Counted from the stretch's first letter, positions 8,927 to 22,564 are shown. The stretch: DNA of 64,000 bases from Peteryoungia algae (GCF_030369675.1 NZ_CP128477.1:1674001-1738000); one strand, 5' to 3'. Numbers and translations are program-made. Notes: generated by a model from the letters alone, not told the origin.

Positions 8927-10333
8927 ATGAAAGCCTCACCTGCCACTTCTCTAAATCCCGCCCTTGTCATTCTCGCCGGCAGCATGCTGGTCGGGTCGCT
9001 TGGCATAAGCCTCGCGACGGTTGCCTTGCCGGCTTTGGCAAGAGCTTTCGCGGCGCCCCTCCAGTCGGTGCAATGGGTCATCATTGCCTACCTCGTCGCA
9101 GTCACCGCCAGCATCGTCGCGCTCGGCAGGCTGGGCGACCTCTTGGGACACATACGGGTCCTGATCCTTGGCCTCGCCGTCTTCGCCCTTGCATCATTGG
9201 CCTGCGCATTCGCTCCGACACTGTCGAGCCTGATTGCCGCCCGCATCTTCCAGGGTCTCGGCGGCGCCGTTCTGATGGCACTGCCAATCTCGATCATCCG
9301 CACAGTCGTCCCCAGGGAGAGAACGGGGTCGGCAATGGGCCTGCTCGGTACGATGTCGGCGGTCGGCACTGCACTTGGACCATCACTCGGCGGCATCACC
9401 ATCGAGCACTATGGCTGGCGTGCCGGCTTTGTCACCGTAGGCCTCGTGGCATTTATGCTTCTCGCCATGGCCGTCATCGTTTTTTCCCGCCAGCCCCGGC
9501 GCGAAACAACGGCGTCTGCAGCGATCGACTGGTTCGGAAGCCTCCTGCTGGCCCTGGCCTTGTCGGCCTATGCCTTGTCGATGACGTCGGCGGGGGATGT
9601 GCTCGATGCACGGATGCTTTTCCCGCTCACGGCCGTGCTCGCCGCCCTGTTCGTCTGGCGCCAGATGGTGACCACAAGCCCGCTGGTGCCGATCGTCCTT
9701 CTGCGCAACAGCCGGATCGGTCTGTCACTGGCCATGAATCTTTTTATCAGCACCGTCATGATGTCGACGCTCGTCGTCGGGCCTTACATGCTGTCGCTCG
9801 GGCTCGGCCTCGACGAATCCGCGATCGGGCTGGTCATGGCGGTCGGGCCGCTGACGGCTGCACTGTCGGGGCTGCCGGCCGGTCGGCTGACCGATCGTTT
9901 CGGCGCGGCCCGCATGCTGCCGGCCGGCCTCGCGCAGATCGTCGCCGGCCTGATTGCCCTCGCCCTCCTGCCGCAGTGGCTCGGCCTCTGGGGCTATGGC
10001 CTTGCTCTGGTCCTGCTCACGCCGGGCTTCCAGATCTTTCTCGCAGCCAGCAATACCGTGACCATGCAAACCGTGGCAGAAGACCAGCGCGGCGTGCTGT
10101 CGGGCCTGCTCGGCCTGTCGCGCAACCTCGGCTTCGTGACTGGTGCTTCGGCGATCTCGAGCCTGTTTGCCCTCAATCTCGGTGACGTCGAACTCGCAAG
10201 GGCCGATCCGTCGCTGATCGCGCACGCCTTCAGGCTCACCTTCCTGATGGCAACCGCCCTGCCGGTCACGGCTCTCATGGCCGATCTCGTCAGAGGGCGC
10301 GTGGCGGGCCCAGGCAGCGCAAAGCAGATCTAG
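8927..10333 (+). CDS. MFS drug/efflux transporter (DHA2-like)
   Basis: A 468-residue inner-membrane major facilitator protein with 12-14 predicted hydrophobic segments. The motif GRLGDLLGHIRV at about 66-77 is the cytoplasmic loop 2-3 MFS signature, and the loop with GPSLGGITIEHYGWR matches motif C of exporters. The second half repeats the pattern (GRLTDRFGAAR). The frame stays open far upstream, but ATG 8927 is chosen because the preceding part overlaps the merR gene and its operator. The substrate is probably a toxic compound sensed by the MerR protein. Confidence 0.88.
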   Translation: MKASPATSLNPALVILAGSMLVGSLGISLATVALPALARAFAAPLQSVQWVIIAYLVAVTASIVALGRLGDLLGHIRVLILGLAVFALASLACAFAPTLSSLIAARIFQGLGGAVLMALPISIIRTVVPRERTGSAMGLLGTMSAVGTALGPSLGGITIEHYGWRAGFVTVGLVAFMLLAMAVIVFSRQPRRETTASAAIDWFGSLLLALALSAYALSMTSAGDVLDARMLFPLTAVLAALFVWRQMVTTSPLVPIVLLRNSRIGLSLAMNLFISTVMMSTLVVGPYMLSLGLGLDESAIGLVMAVGPLTAALSGLPAGRLTDRFGAARMLPAGLAQIVAGLIALALLPQWLGLWGYGLALVLLTPGFQIFLAASNTVTMQTVAEDQRGVLSGLLGLSRNLGFVTGASAISSLFALNLGDVELARADPSLIAHAFRLTFLMATALPVTALMADLVRGRVAGPGSAKQI

Positions 10334-10345
10334 GCTCTGCCAGGT

Positions 10346-11203
10346 TCAGACCTGCAGCTGGTAGCCGTTCCGCTCCGGGAACGGCCAACCGGCCAGCAGC
10401 GCCATATCCGGCCGGTAAATCTCGACCTTCAGCGGATAGCATGCCGCCACATCGCTCGAATGGCTCGTGCTGCAATCACCGCCCGGGCAGGCCGAGAGCG
10501 CGCCCAGCAGATCGATCTCGGCGAAGATTTCGAGAAAATCGCCAGGACGCACCGGGCTCGCCTTCATGAAATACTGTTGCGTGTCGCGGGTGAAACCGGT
10601 GCACATGAAGACATTCAATACGTCATGCACATGCGGTTCGGCCGACTTGATGTCGATACCCTGGTGATGCGAAAGCGCCCGGCAGAGATTGGAATGGCAG
10701 CAATGGTGATAGTCGCCGCCGGACAAGAGCCGGTTTGTATAGGGGTCGCAGCGCGTGCCGATCACGTCATGCACGCCTCCGCCGAATTCGTCGAAACCAT
10801 ACCAGCCAAGCGTATCGTGACTGATCGTCGCCATGGGGCGCAGCGATGGAAGGTTGCTCCAGAGACGGTTGCCGGTGGTCACATGGGTGGCATGAAGCGC
10901 CCGCGTCTTGCCGGAAAAGAACCGCTCGGAAAGGTCGTTGGCGTTCCAGAGGTTGAGGTCTCCTACCTGCGGCCCCTCGACGCTGACGATGCGGAAGAAA
11001 TGCCCCTTCGGCACCTCGAACGTATTTCCCTCGCGCGGCGGCACGATGACTTCGCCGACCTTTTCCATCGTCGCCCGGGCGCGCTCCAGCACGCTCATGT
11101 CGGGGGCCTCAAGTGCTTCCACCGGATAGCAGACGACGGGCTTCACCGCGCGACGCTCGGCAGCATCGGCGGGAACGGGGATAGTGGCGTTGAGGGGCGA
11201 CAT
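10346..11203 (-). CDS. Urea carboxylase-associated family protein (DUF1989)
   Basis: A 285-residue cytoplasmic DUF1989 protein. The family often sits beside urea carboxylase or purine genes. Visible are the GHFFRIVSVEGPQVGDLNLWNA segment, HATHVTTGNRLWSN, the Cys/His-rich DYHHCCHSNLC and CPGGDCST near the C-terminus; the Cys and His residues could bind a metal. ATG 11203 (MSPLNATIPVP) is preferred over the upstream start at 11224. It is convergent with the MFS gene and divergent from a LysR gene 115 bases away. Confidence 0.85.
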   Translation of the reverse strand: MSPLNATIPVPADAAERRAVKPVVCYPVEALEAPDMSVLERARATMEKVGEVIVPPREGNTFEVPKGHFFRIVSVEGPQVGDLNLWNANDLSERFFSGKTRALHATHVTTGNRLWSNLPSLRPMATISHDTLGWYGFDEFGGGVHDVIGTRCDPYTNRLLSGGDYHHCCHSNLCRALSHHQGIDIKSAEPHVHDVLNVFMCTGFTRDTQQYFMKASPVRPGDFLEIFAEIDLLGALSACPGGDCSTSHSSDVAACYPLKVEIYRPDMALLAGWPFPERNGYQLQV

Positions 11204-11318
11204 GGCGGCTCCGGGGATGCGCATCAGGATTAGAGAGAGGCAAGTTGCCCCACTTGCCCCACCAAGACAACCGGCTCTCTTCTTGCCCCATGACCAAGTC
11301 TGGCTTAGTCATGAAGTG

Positions 11319-12191
11319 ATGAAACTCCCACCGCTTCCCACACTCCGCGCCTTCGAGGCCGCCGCCCGCCGCGAAAGTTTCCTGCAGGCCGCAACCGAAC
11401 TCGGCATGACGGCGGCGGCCGTCAGCCAGCATGTGAAGGCGCTGGAGGATTGGCTGGGGCTTGCCCTGTTTGAGCGCCGCACGCGCGGCGTGCGACTGAC
11501 AGCAGATGGTCGCGAACTCGGGGCCGCCTGCTCCGAAGGCCTCGGTCATATCGCTCGCGCGGCAGAACGTCTGACGGCCCGCCGCAGCGGACTGCGCGTC
11601 AGCCTTGCCTGCAAGCCTTCCGTTGTGAACCACTGGCTTGGACCCCGCCTCCCCCGTTTTCGTGCCACGCATCCGGAGATCCAGGTATCGGTGGTCTATC
11701 CGCTCGGCGCATTGACGCCGGACGAGGCCGGTACCGATCTCCTGATCCGCCACGGCACGCGACCGCCGGGAAGGGCGGAACGTATACTGGAGGCCGCAAC
11801 TCGCCCGACCTGTTCGCCGGTTTACCTCGACCAGCACGGGCCGATCATCACGCCGGCCGACCTTCTGAAGCAGCATCTGCTGCACGATGCGACCGAGGCT
11901 GCCTGGCACGCCTGGTTGGCGGCTCGCGGCGTCGCGGGCCCAACGCCCACAGGACCTCTCTATGCCGATTTCAACCTTCTGGTCAGTTCGGTGCTGTCAG
12001 GCCTCGGCATTGGCCTTTGCCCGACCGCGCTGATCGCCGATCAATTGGCCGCGGGCACGTTGAAGGTCCTGTTTGACGAGCCCGCCGATGAAGACAAGGC
12101 CTATTGGCTGCTGTCAGGCGCCGATCTGCCCGAACCAGCCGCGGTCTTGCGCGACTGGCTGCTGGCGGAGAGCTCTGACCACAGTCCGTAA
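11319..12191 (+). CDS. LysR-family regulator (GcvA-like)
   Basis: A 290-residue LysR regulator. The N-terminal HTH covers about residues 5-63: LRAFEAAARRESFLQAATELGMTAAAVSQHVKALE, then FERRTRGVRLTADG, which is the GcvA-type version. The effector-binding domain follows from about 90. ATG 11319 is chosen because the HTH begins 6 residues later. It is divergent from the DUF1989 gene and 8 bases from the convergent puuE, so control of the DUF1989/ureide genes is likely but inferred. Confidence 0.92.
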   Translation: MKLPPLPTLRAFEAAARRESFLQAATELGMTAAAVSQHVKALEDWLGLALFERRTRGVRLTADGRELGAACSEGLGHIARAAERLTARRSGLRVSLACKPSVVNHWLGPRLPRFRATHPEIQVSVVYPLGALTPDEAGTDLLIRHGTRPPGRAERILEAATRPTCSPVYLDQHGPIITPADLLKQHLLHDATEAAWHAWLAARGVAGPTPTGPLYADFNLLVSSVLSGLGIGLCPTALIADQLAAGTLKVLFDEPADEDKAYWLLSGADLPEPAAVLRDWLLAESSDHSP

Positions 12192-12199
12192 GCGGGATC

Positions 12200-13120
12200 T
12201 CACCAGGCCGGTTTGTGATGCGCGTGCCAGTGCTCGGCAATCTCGATGCGCTTCGGCAGCCAGACCTTCTCGTGACCAGTCACATAATCCACGAACCGCG
12301 CCAGCGCCGCTGCCCGTCCCGGGCGTCCGACGAGCCGGCAGTGAAGGCCGACGGACATCATCTTCGGGCTGCCGTTTTTACCCTCCTCGTAGAGCACGTC
12401 GAAGGCATCCTTGAGATAGGTGAAGAACTGATCGCCGGAATTGAAGCCCTGCGGCGTAGCAAACCGCATGTCGTTCGTCTCGAGCGTATAGGGGATGATC
12501 AGGAAGGGCTTGCCCTCCAGATCCGGCACCCAGAACGGCAGGTCGTCGGAATAGTTGTCGGAAGAATACATAAAACCGCCCTCCTCCATCACGATGCGCA
12601 GCGTGTTGTCAGAAGGCTTGCCCTGATACATGCCGCGCGGATGAGAGCCGGTCAGTTCCGTGTGAAGTCGCACCGCCTCGCGGATATGCTCGCGCTCGAC
12701 ATGTTCAGGAAAATCCTTGTATTCGAGCCAGCGATAGCCGTGGCTGGCGATCTCCCAGTCCGCCTCCTTCATGGCGGCAACGGCATCCGGGTTGCGCGCC
12801 ATGGCGAGCGTCACACCATAAACGGTGACCGGCACACGGCGCTCGGTGAACAGGCGCCAGAGCCGCCAGAAACCGGCACGGGAACCGTATTCGTAGATCG
12901 ATTCCATGTTGAGATTGCGCTGGCCCGGCCAGGGCTGCCCGCCGACGATTTCGGAGAGGAGGCACTCCGATGCCGGATCGCCATCGAGAATGCAGCTCTC
13001 CCCGCCCTCCTCATAATTCACCACGAACTGTACCGCGATCCGGGCCTCGCCCGGCCATTTCGGATCGGGAGTGTTGCGGCCATAGCCGATCAGGTCGCGG
13101 GGATAGGGAGCAGTCGTCAT
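12200..13120 (-). CDS. puuE: Allantoinase, PuuE type
   Basis: Hydrolyses allantoin to allantoate using a polysaccharide-deacetylase fold rather than the amidohydrolase fold. At 306 residues it is the usual length. The N-terminal YPRDLIGYGRNTPDPKWPG, NYEEGGE, MESIYEYGSRAGFWR and SHGYRWLEY segments and the C-terminal GLHCRLVGRPGRA match PuuE. The gene is close to the ureide genes and convergent with the LysR gene. Confidence 0.94.
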   Translation of the reverse strand: MTTAPYPRDLIGYGRNTPDPKWPGEARIAVQFVVNYEEGGESCILDGDPASECLLSEIVGGQPWPGQRNLNMESIYEYGSRAGFWRLWRLFTERRVPVTVYGVTLAMARNPDAVAAMKEADWEIASHGYRWLEYKDFPEHVEREHIREAVRLHTELTGSHPRGMYQGKPSDNTLRIVMEEGGFMYSSDNYSDDLPFWVPDLEGKPFLIIPYTLETNDMRFATPQGFNSGDQFFTYLKDAFDVLYEEGKNGSPKMMSVGLHCRLVGRPGRAAALARFVDYVTGHEKVWLPKRIEIAEHWHAHHKPAW

Positions 13121-13211
13121 CGGTTCACCTCTCGTGTCTTGACGCGAGGCTATTGGCGACGACGGCAGCTGTCGAGATGGAAAACGCAGCGCATATTGCA
13201 GCGCGAAGACG

Positions 13212-13919
13212 TCAGGCGATCCTGCGGCTCGAAACCCGGCCGAGCGGATGCAGCGAATGCACGGTGAACGGTGCGCCGCGCTCCGCCTCGACGAAGAGCG
13301 CGAGATTGGTCACCATGACGGGCCCGGCCAGAACAGGATCGAAATGCGCCTTCAAAGCCTGCTCGATTCGGGGAAAATCCCGTGCCAGAAGCGGCCCCGT
13401 CAGCGTCATGTGGAAACGAAATTCGTCCATCACATAAGGATGGCCCCAGCGGCTGAGATTGCCGAATTGCGGGGCCGACAGCCGCTCGGGATTGCGTCGC
13501 TCGATCTCTCGTTCGGACAGCGGGGCACGGAAACCGTCAAAGGTCTGGACGATCGACGCCGCGAGATAGTCGATGGACGGGCATGGCCGCTCGACAATCA
13601 GTCCGTAGACGTCACCGATGCGACCGACAGCGAGCCCCTGGAGCATCACAGGGTCCATGCGACCCGCAAAATGCATCAGTTGCCGCAGCAGCGCAGACTC
13701 CGTGGATCCTTCGCTCAGGCGAAACGGCGCCTTGAACGTCGCATGGAACCCGAACCGGCGCGGAAGGGCGGTATGAAATGCGATCTCGTGCACGCCGAGC
13801 CCTTTGAGCCCCGGATGCTCTTCTGCCTCTCCGGAAAACACGTTGCGGCCAAGCCACCGCGCCGCGGCCTCGGCAAGCGGATCATTGGCAGGCGGTGTAA
13901 AGCAGATGGCATAACGCAT
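13212..13919 (-). CDS. DUF1045 2H-phosphoesterase-like protein
   Basis: A 235-residue protein with the two HxT motifs of 2H phosphoesterases: HATFKAPF near residue 58 and HMTLTGPL near 180. DUF1045 proteins often lie in phosphonate (C-P lyase) operons, but no phn gene is visible here. The start is taken at ATG 13919 (MRYAICF), the usual family N-terminus, rather than 13928. The substrate is unknown; a cyclic phosphate is likely from the fold. Confidence 0.82.
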   Translation of the reverse strand: MRYAICFTPPANDPLAEAAARWLGRNVFSGEAEEHPGLKGLGVHEIAFHTALPRRFGFHATFKAPFRLSEGSTESALLRQLMHFAGRMDPVMLQGLAVGRIGDVYGLIVERPCPSIDYLAASIVQTFDGFRAPLSEREIERRNPERLSAPQFGNLSRWGHPYVMDEFRFHMTLTGPLLARDFPRIEQALKAHFDPVLAGPVMVTNLALFVEAERGAPFTVHSLHPLGRVSSRRIA

Positions 13920-14055
13920 GTCGAGCACCTCGCACTGGCCCGCTTCGGCACTTTAGCAAATGCCGTTTCAACCCGGTGGATAGGTGATTTGCATGACAGT
14001 ATCACGAAGCGGGAAAGGCGCACCCGGGACTGCCGGGCAGCGAAGCCCTGTCAGC

Positions 14056-15258
14056 TCAGGGTCGTTCGGCAAATCCCTCACCGGCTACGCGATGATCAGC
14101 CACGGAAAGGTGATGGGCAAACGAGAAGCTGTCAGGCAGGGGAAGCGCGCGTCCGGCGATCGCATCGAGTGCCGCATCCGCCAGCAGATGGGCAATGCCG
14201 AAGCTGACCTTGTAGCCGCCGGTCAGCGCGTGAATGTGCCCGTGCTCCGGATGGGGTCCGACCATCGGATCGCGGTCGACGGCCTTGGGCCGAAGGCCCG
14301 CCCAGCGCTCGACCACGGCGGCCGTTTCCAGCACAGGCGCCAGCTGTCGCGCCTCGGCGATCAGCGCATCGAGCAACCCATCCGTGGAAAAGGCATTGCT
14401 GAACTGGTTCTCGCTGGTGCTGCCGATTGCGACATGCCCACCTTCATGCGGCACGACATAAAGCCCGTCGAGATAGAGTAGTGGCAGGTCGTCCACGAGA
14501 TCCACCTTCAGCAGCGCGGCTTGCCCCTTCACGCCCCGGCCAAGGGGCTTGGCAAGTGCCGGCCCGAGGGTGTCGAGGAGCGGGAAGGATCCGACACCGG
14601 CTGCGACCAGAAGGTTTCCGAAGCCGACCGAAGAACCATCGGCGAGCGTAAGCCTCCGGGCGCCTGCATCGATCGACTGCACGGCGACGCCTTCAAGCAC
14701 ACGCACGCGCGCCGTCTGCTCCAGTCGAGCCCGCAGTGCTGCAATGAGCGCGCGCGGCGACACGCGTCCAGCAAAGCCGTCGTGCACCAGGCCCGCCTCG
14801 CAGAAACTGCGTGATGGCCAGCCGGCCCAGGGACTTTCCTCGATCACGGTCCAGTCGAAGACACGGCCCCTTTGCCGCCAGTTCGTCCCGGCTTCCTGCG
14901 AATGCCGTTCGGCGATCGGCCGCAGATGCGGTTTCGGCAGAGGGATGAGCCTCCCGCAGCGGCGATAGCCCGCCGACAAGCCGGTCTCGGATTCGAGACC
15001 GGCAATTTCGACCTCCAGCGAAACCAGCCCGTCGAACTGCAGCTGTTTTTTCTCGTTCCAGCGATCTGGCATATGGGCCATCAGCGCGCCGAGCAGCCCG
15101 CCGCTGGCACCGCTACCGGTTCTTTCGCCATCGATCAGGATCGTATCGATGCCCCGGCGCTCGGCTTTCAGCGCCGCCCAGAGGCCCATGACACCGCCGC
15201 CGACGATCACGAGGTCTGCCTGCAATTGACCTGACATCGCTGCCGATTTATCGGACAT
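14056..15258 (-). CDS. FAD-dependent amino-acid oxidase-like protein (MnmC1-like)
   Basis: A DAO-family FAD oxidoreductase of about 400 residues. The dinucleotide-binding site DLVIVGGGVMGLWAAL is near the N-terminus, a conserved GSGASGGLLGALMAHMPDRW follows, and the C-terminal GLRPKAVDRDPMVGP and TGGYKVSFGIAHLLADA close the FAD site. MnmC1, the oxidase half of E. coli MnmC, belongs to this family, and the divergent neighbour encodes the MnmD half. Starts at 15264, 15258 and 15237 are all possible; the first two overlap mnmD. Confidence 0.75.
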   Translation of the reverse strand: MSDKSAAMSGQLQADLVIVGGGVMGLWAALKAERRGIDTILIDGERTGSGASGGLLGALMAHMPDRWNEKKQLQFDGLVSLEVEIAGLESETGLSAGYRRCGRLIPLPKPHLRPIAERHSQEAGTNWRQRGRVFDWTVIEESPWAGWPSRSFCEAGLVHDGFAGRVSPRALIAALRARLEQTARVRVLEGVAVQSIDAGARRLTLADGSSVGFGNLLVAAGVGSFPLLDTLGPALAKPLGRGVKGQAALLKVDLVDDLPLLYLDGLYVVPHEGGHVAIGSTSENQFSNAFSTDGLLDALIAEARQLAPVLETAAVVERWAGLRPKAVDRDPMVGPHPEHGHIHALTGGYKVSFGIAHLLADAALDAIAGRALPLPDSFSFAHHLSVADHRVAGEGFAERP

Positions 15259-15988
15259 GGTCATGACCCATTCGAATTCCACACCGGACACTGGCGACGC
15301 TCAGGCACCGCTCACTTGGCATGACGGCGATATGCCCTTTTCCACAGCCTTTGGCGATCATTTTTATTGCCAGACCGATGGCCGGCTGGAATGCGGCCAT
15401 GTCTTCCTGGCCGGAAACGGCCTGCCGGAACGCTGGCGGGAGACGCAGCAATTCACCATCGGCGAACTGGGCTTTGGAACCGGGCTGAACGCCTGCGAGA
15501 CCTGGCGCCAGTGGAAGGAGCACCGTCTGCCCGGCGCTCATCTCCATTTCGTATCCTTCGAACTCCTGCCCATGCAGGCCGGTGAGATCGACCGGGCCCT
15601 GTCCCGCTGGTCGCAGATAGATGCCGAGCGTCAGGCACTTGTCACCCTCTGGCCCGAAGATCCTTCCGGTGTCGTGGAAATCGATCTCGATGCGCAGACG
15701 CGGCTGTCCGTCGTCTGCGGCGATGCGCTCGAAAATCTCTCGGCCAGTTCCCTTGCTTTCGACGCCTGGTTCCTCGACGGCTTCGCGCCATCTCGCAACA
15801 GTGCCATGTGGTCGGCCGAATTGATGCAGCGGGTTTTTGACACGACGACATCCGGCGGCAGCTTTGCGACCTACGCCGCGGCTGGCTTCGTGCGGCGCAA
15901 TCTCATCGCGGCAGGCTTCGACGTCGAGCGGCGTCCGGGTTTCGCCGGCAAGCGGGAAATGCTCTGCGGCATCAGGCATGCAGCCTGA
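15257..15988 (+). CDS. mnmD: tRNA 5-methylaminomethyl-2-thiouridine methyltransferase MnmD
   Basis: A 243-residue DUF752 methyltransferase, equal to the N-terminal half of E. coli MnmC. It uses SAM to methylate nm5s2U at the tRNA wobble base. Family marks are WHDGDMPFSTAFGDHFY, the VFLAGNGLPERW segment, the SAM loop IGELGFGTGLN near 74-84, and the DAWFLDGFAPSRNSAMW signature near 172-188. ATG 15257 or 15263 both fit. The gene ends one base before the convergent kinase gene. Confidence 0.93.
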   Translation: MVMTHSNSTPDTGDAQAPLTWHDGDMPFSTAFGDHFYCQTDGRLECGHVFLAGNGLPERWRETQQFTIGELGFGTGLNACETWRQWKEHRLPGAHLHFVSFELLPMQAGEIDRALSRWSQIDAERQALVTLWPEDPSGVVEIDLDAQTRLSVVCGDALENLSASSLAFDAWFLDGFAPSRNSAMWSAELMQRVFDTTTSGGSFATYAAAGFVRRNLIAAGFDVERRPGFAGKREMLCGIRHAA

Positions 15989-20152
<4,164 letters not shown>

Positions 20153-20211
20153 TGCCTTTTGGCTTCCGAACCTGCGAGACTTGATGTCGAGATTGACACA
20201 ATGGATCGACC

Positions 20212-21798
20212 ATGAGCGACATCATAAGCCCCGCCTTGTCCGAGACTGAACCACAAGCCGCAGGCGGCGAGCGCCGCAGACGCACCGGCGGCCGCGGTGG
20301 AGAGCGCAGCAGGAGTGCAGCCCCAGGCAAATATCGCAATCTCGTCAATCGTCTGAGCAAGACCGAGCTTCTCGATCCCTCGGCCCTCGACGAAATGCAT
20401 GAGGCGTCGCTGACCATTCTCGAAGAGATCGGCATGGATGTCATGCTGCCGGAAGCGCGCGCGATCATGAAGGCGCATGGCGCAGACGTGACGGAGGGAT
20501 CCGATCGCGTCCGCTTCGACCGCAACCTGATCATGGACATGATTGCGTTTGCCCCACGCGAATTCCAGATGTTTGCCCGCAATCCCGAGCGCAACGTCAA
20601 GATGGGCGGCAACAACCTGGTCTTCGCCCAGATCGCCTCGGCCCCCTTCGTCGCCGATCGGGAAGGCGGACGCCGCGCCGGCAACCAGGAAGACTTCCGC
20701 AAGCTGGTCAAGCTCGCCCAGTCCTATGACGTCATCCACACGACGGGCGGCTATCCGGTCGAGCCGATCGACATCCACGCCTCGGTGCGCCATCTCGACT
20801 GCCTGTCGGACATGGTGAAGCTGACCGACAAGGTGTTTCACTGCTATTCGCTCGGCAAGCAGCGCAATCTCGACGGAATCGAGATCGCCCGCATCGGCCG
20901 TGGCGTGACGATGGAGCAGATGGAGAGCGAGCCCTCGCTCTTCACCATCATCAACTCCTCCTCGCCGCTCCGGCTTGACGGGCCCATGCTCCAAGGCATC
21001 ATCGAAATGTCGTCGCGCGGCCAGGTCGTGGTCATGACGCCCTTCACACTGGCCGGAGCCATGGCCCCGGTGACCATCGCCGGCGCCGTCGTCCAGCAAA
21101 ATGCCGAAGCCCTTTGCGGCATCGCATTTACGCAAATGGTCAAGCGCGGCGCGCCCGTCGTCTACGGCGGCTTCACCTCGAATGTCGACATGAAGACCGG
21201 CGCGCCTGCCTTCGGCACACCCGAATACATGAAGGCGGTCATCGTCGGCGGCCAGCTCGCCCGCCGCTACGGCATTCCCTACCGCACATCGAATACCAAT
21301 GCCGCCAATACGCTGGACGCCCAGGCTGCCTACGAATCCGCTTTCTCGCTATGGGCGCTCACCCAGGGCGGTGGCAATTTCATCATGCATTCGGCCGGCT
21401 GGAGCGAGGGCGGCCTGACGGCCTCCTTCGAAAAATTCATCCTCGACGTCGATATGCTGCAGATGGTCGCCGAATTCCTGACGCCTCTCGATGTCAGTCA
21501 GGACGCGCTGGCACTCGACGCGGTTCGCGAAGTCGGCCCCGGTGGCCACTTCTTCGGCACGGCCCACACGCTCGCCCGCTACGAGACGGCCTTCTATTCG
21601 CCGATCCTCTCGGACTGGCGCAACTTCGAGACCTGGACGGATGCCGGCCGCCCGACAACCTACGATCACGCCAACCGCGTGTTCAAGGAAAAGCTGGCAA
21701 GCTACGAGCGTCCGCCGATCGATCCAGCCGTCGAGGAAGAGCTCGACGCCTTCGTGGCGAAACGCAAGGCCGAAGGCGGCGTTGCGACGGATTTCTGA
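20212..21798 (+). CDS. MttB-like (non-pyrrolysine) methyltransferase
   Basis: A 528-residue member of the trimethylamine methyltransferase superfamily. It reads straight through without the in-frame amber codon that encodes pyrrolysine in true MttB, so it belongs to the non-Pyl branch; some of those act on glycine betaine or other quaternary amines. The conserved barrel segments LTILEEIGMDV, TTGGYPVEPID, VMTPFTLAGAMAPVT and YGGFTSNVDMKTG are visible. The first 45 residues are Arg/Gly-rich and probably disordered. No corrinoid protein gene is adjacent. The ATG follows the divergent kinase gene by about 60-210 bases. Confidence 0.85.
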   Translation: MSDIISPALSETEPQAAGGERRRRTGGRGGERSRSAAPGKYRNLVNRLSKTELLDPSALDEMHEASLTILEEIGMDVMLPEARAIMKAHGADVTEGSDRVRFDRNLIMDMIAFAPREFQMFARNPERNVKMGGNNLVFAQIASAPFVADREGGRRAGNQEDFRKLVKLAQSYDVIHTTGGYPVEPIDIHASVRHLDCLSDMVKLTDKVFHCYSLGKQRNLDGIEIARIGRGVTMEQMESEPSLFTIINSSSPLRLDGPMLQGIIEMSSRGQVVVMTPFTLAGAMAPVTIAGAVVQQNAEALCGIAFTQMVKRGAPVVYGGFTSNVDMKTGAPAFGTPEYMKAVIVGGQLARRYGIPYRTSNTNAANTLDAQAAYESAFSLWALTQGGGNFIMHSAGWSEGGLTASFEKFILDVDMLQMVAEFLTPLDVSQDALALDAVREVGPGGHFFGTAHTLARYETAFYSPILSDWRNFETWTDAGRPTTYDHANRVFKEKLASYERPPIDPAVEEELDAFVAKRKAEGGVATDF

Positions 21799-21802
21799 TC
21801 CG

Positions 21803-22480
21803 TCACGAGAGCGTCCTCAAATACGCCTGGTAGGTCTGGTGCAAGTCCGGCTCGAACCGATCCACCATCACCTTCCAGTCCTCGACCCGGTCGAGGCGGA
21901 AGTCACGGAAGCCATTGCGCATTTCGCACCAGGCGGTCATCACCCAGATCGCCCCGAAGGCGGCGAACCCCAGCGGCCAGACGACTCGCTGGCTGCGCTC
22001 GCCGGGCAAGGAATGATAGGCAATCCAGACCTTGCGTTTGGCCGACAGCGCCGAGCGTACATCCCCCAGGCAATCCGGAACCACCGGCTGCGCCGACGAC
22101 CGGAAGGCATGGATGGGTGCTGAAATCAGCCGCTCGGCGTGCTCCTTCGGCAGCATGCCGAGCATCTTCTCCTTCGCCTCACGCGCCGCCTGGCCGAGCC
22201 GGGGATCGCCGAGCATTTCGACGGCGCGCAGCCCGAAGGCCAGGGCCTCAAGCTGCTCGAAGGTAAAGGTGAGTGGCGGCGCATCGAAGGCCTCGCGCAG
22301 CATGTAGCCCACGCCGCGCTCGCCCTCGATCGGCGCGCCCGAGGCCATCAGATGTTCCATGTCCCGGTAGATGGTGCGCGGTGCGACCTCCATCTTCTCG
22401 GCGATTTCGGCAGCGGTCATGGCACGACCCGTCGATCGCATCAGCTGGATGATCCGGAAGAGCCGGTCGGCGGGGCGCAT
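21803..22480 (-). CDS. YafY-type HTH/WYL regulator
   Basis: A 225-residue regulator with an N-terminal DeoR-like HTH (RLFRIIQLMRS, AAEIAEKMEVAPRTIYRDMEHL, about residues 5-40) and a C-terminal WYL-like domain (KRKVWIAYHS, RVVWPLGFAAFGAIWVMTAWCE, FRDFRLDRV). ATG 22480 is used because the HTH starts immediately after it. It is divergent from the 99-residue ABM-like gene, which it may control. WYL regulators sense ligands or nucleic acids; the signal here is unknown. Confidence 0.9.
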   Translation of the reverse strand: MRPADRLFRIIQLMRSTGRAMTAAEIAEKMEVAPRTIYRDMEHLMASGAPIEGERGVGYMLREAFDAPPLTFTFEQLEALAFGLRAVEMLGDPRLGQAAREAKEKMLGMLPKEHAERLISAPIHAFRSSAQPVVPDCLGDVRSALSAKRKVWIAYHSLPGERSQRVVWPLGFAAFGAIWVMTAWCEMRNGFRDFRLDRVEDWKVMVDRFEPDLHQTYQAYLRTLS

Positions 22481-22564
22481 GCGTGCCTCCTTCGCAGGTA
22501 ATGGCCAGAAGGTTGTCAGTTGACCCATGTTAGGTCAAGCCGTGATCAACCACGGGAGCCCCTT

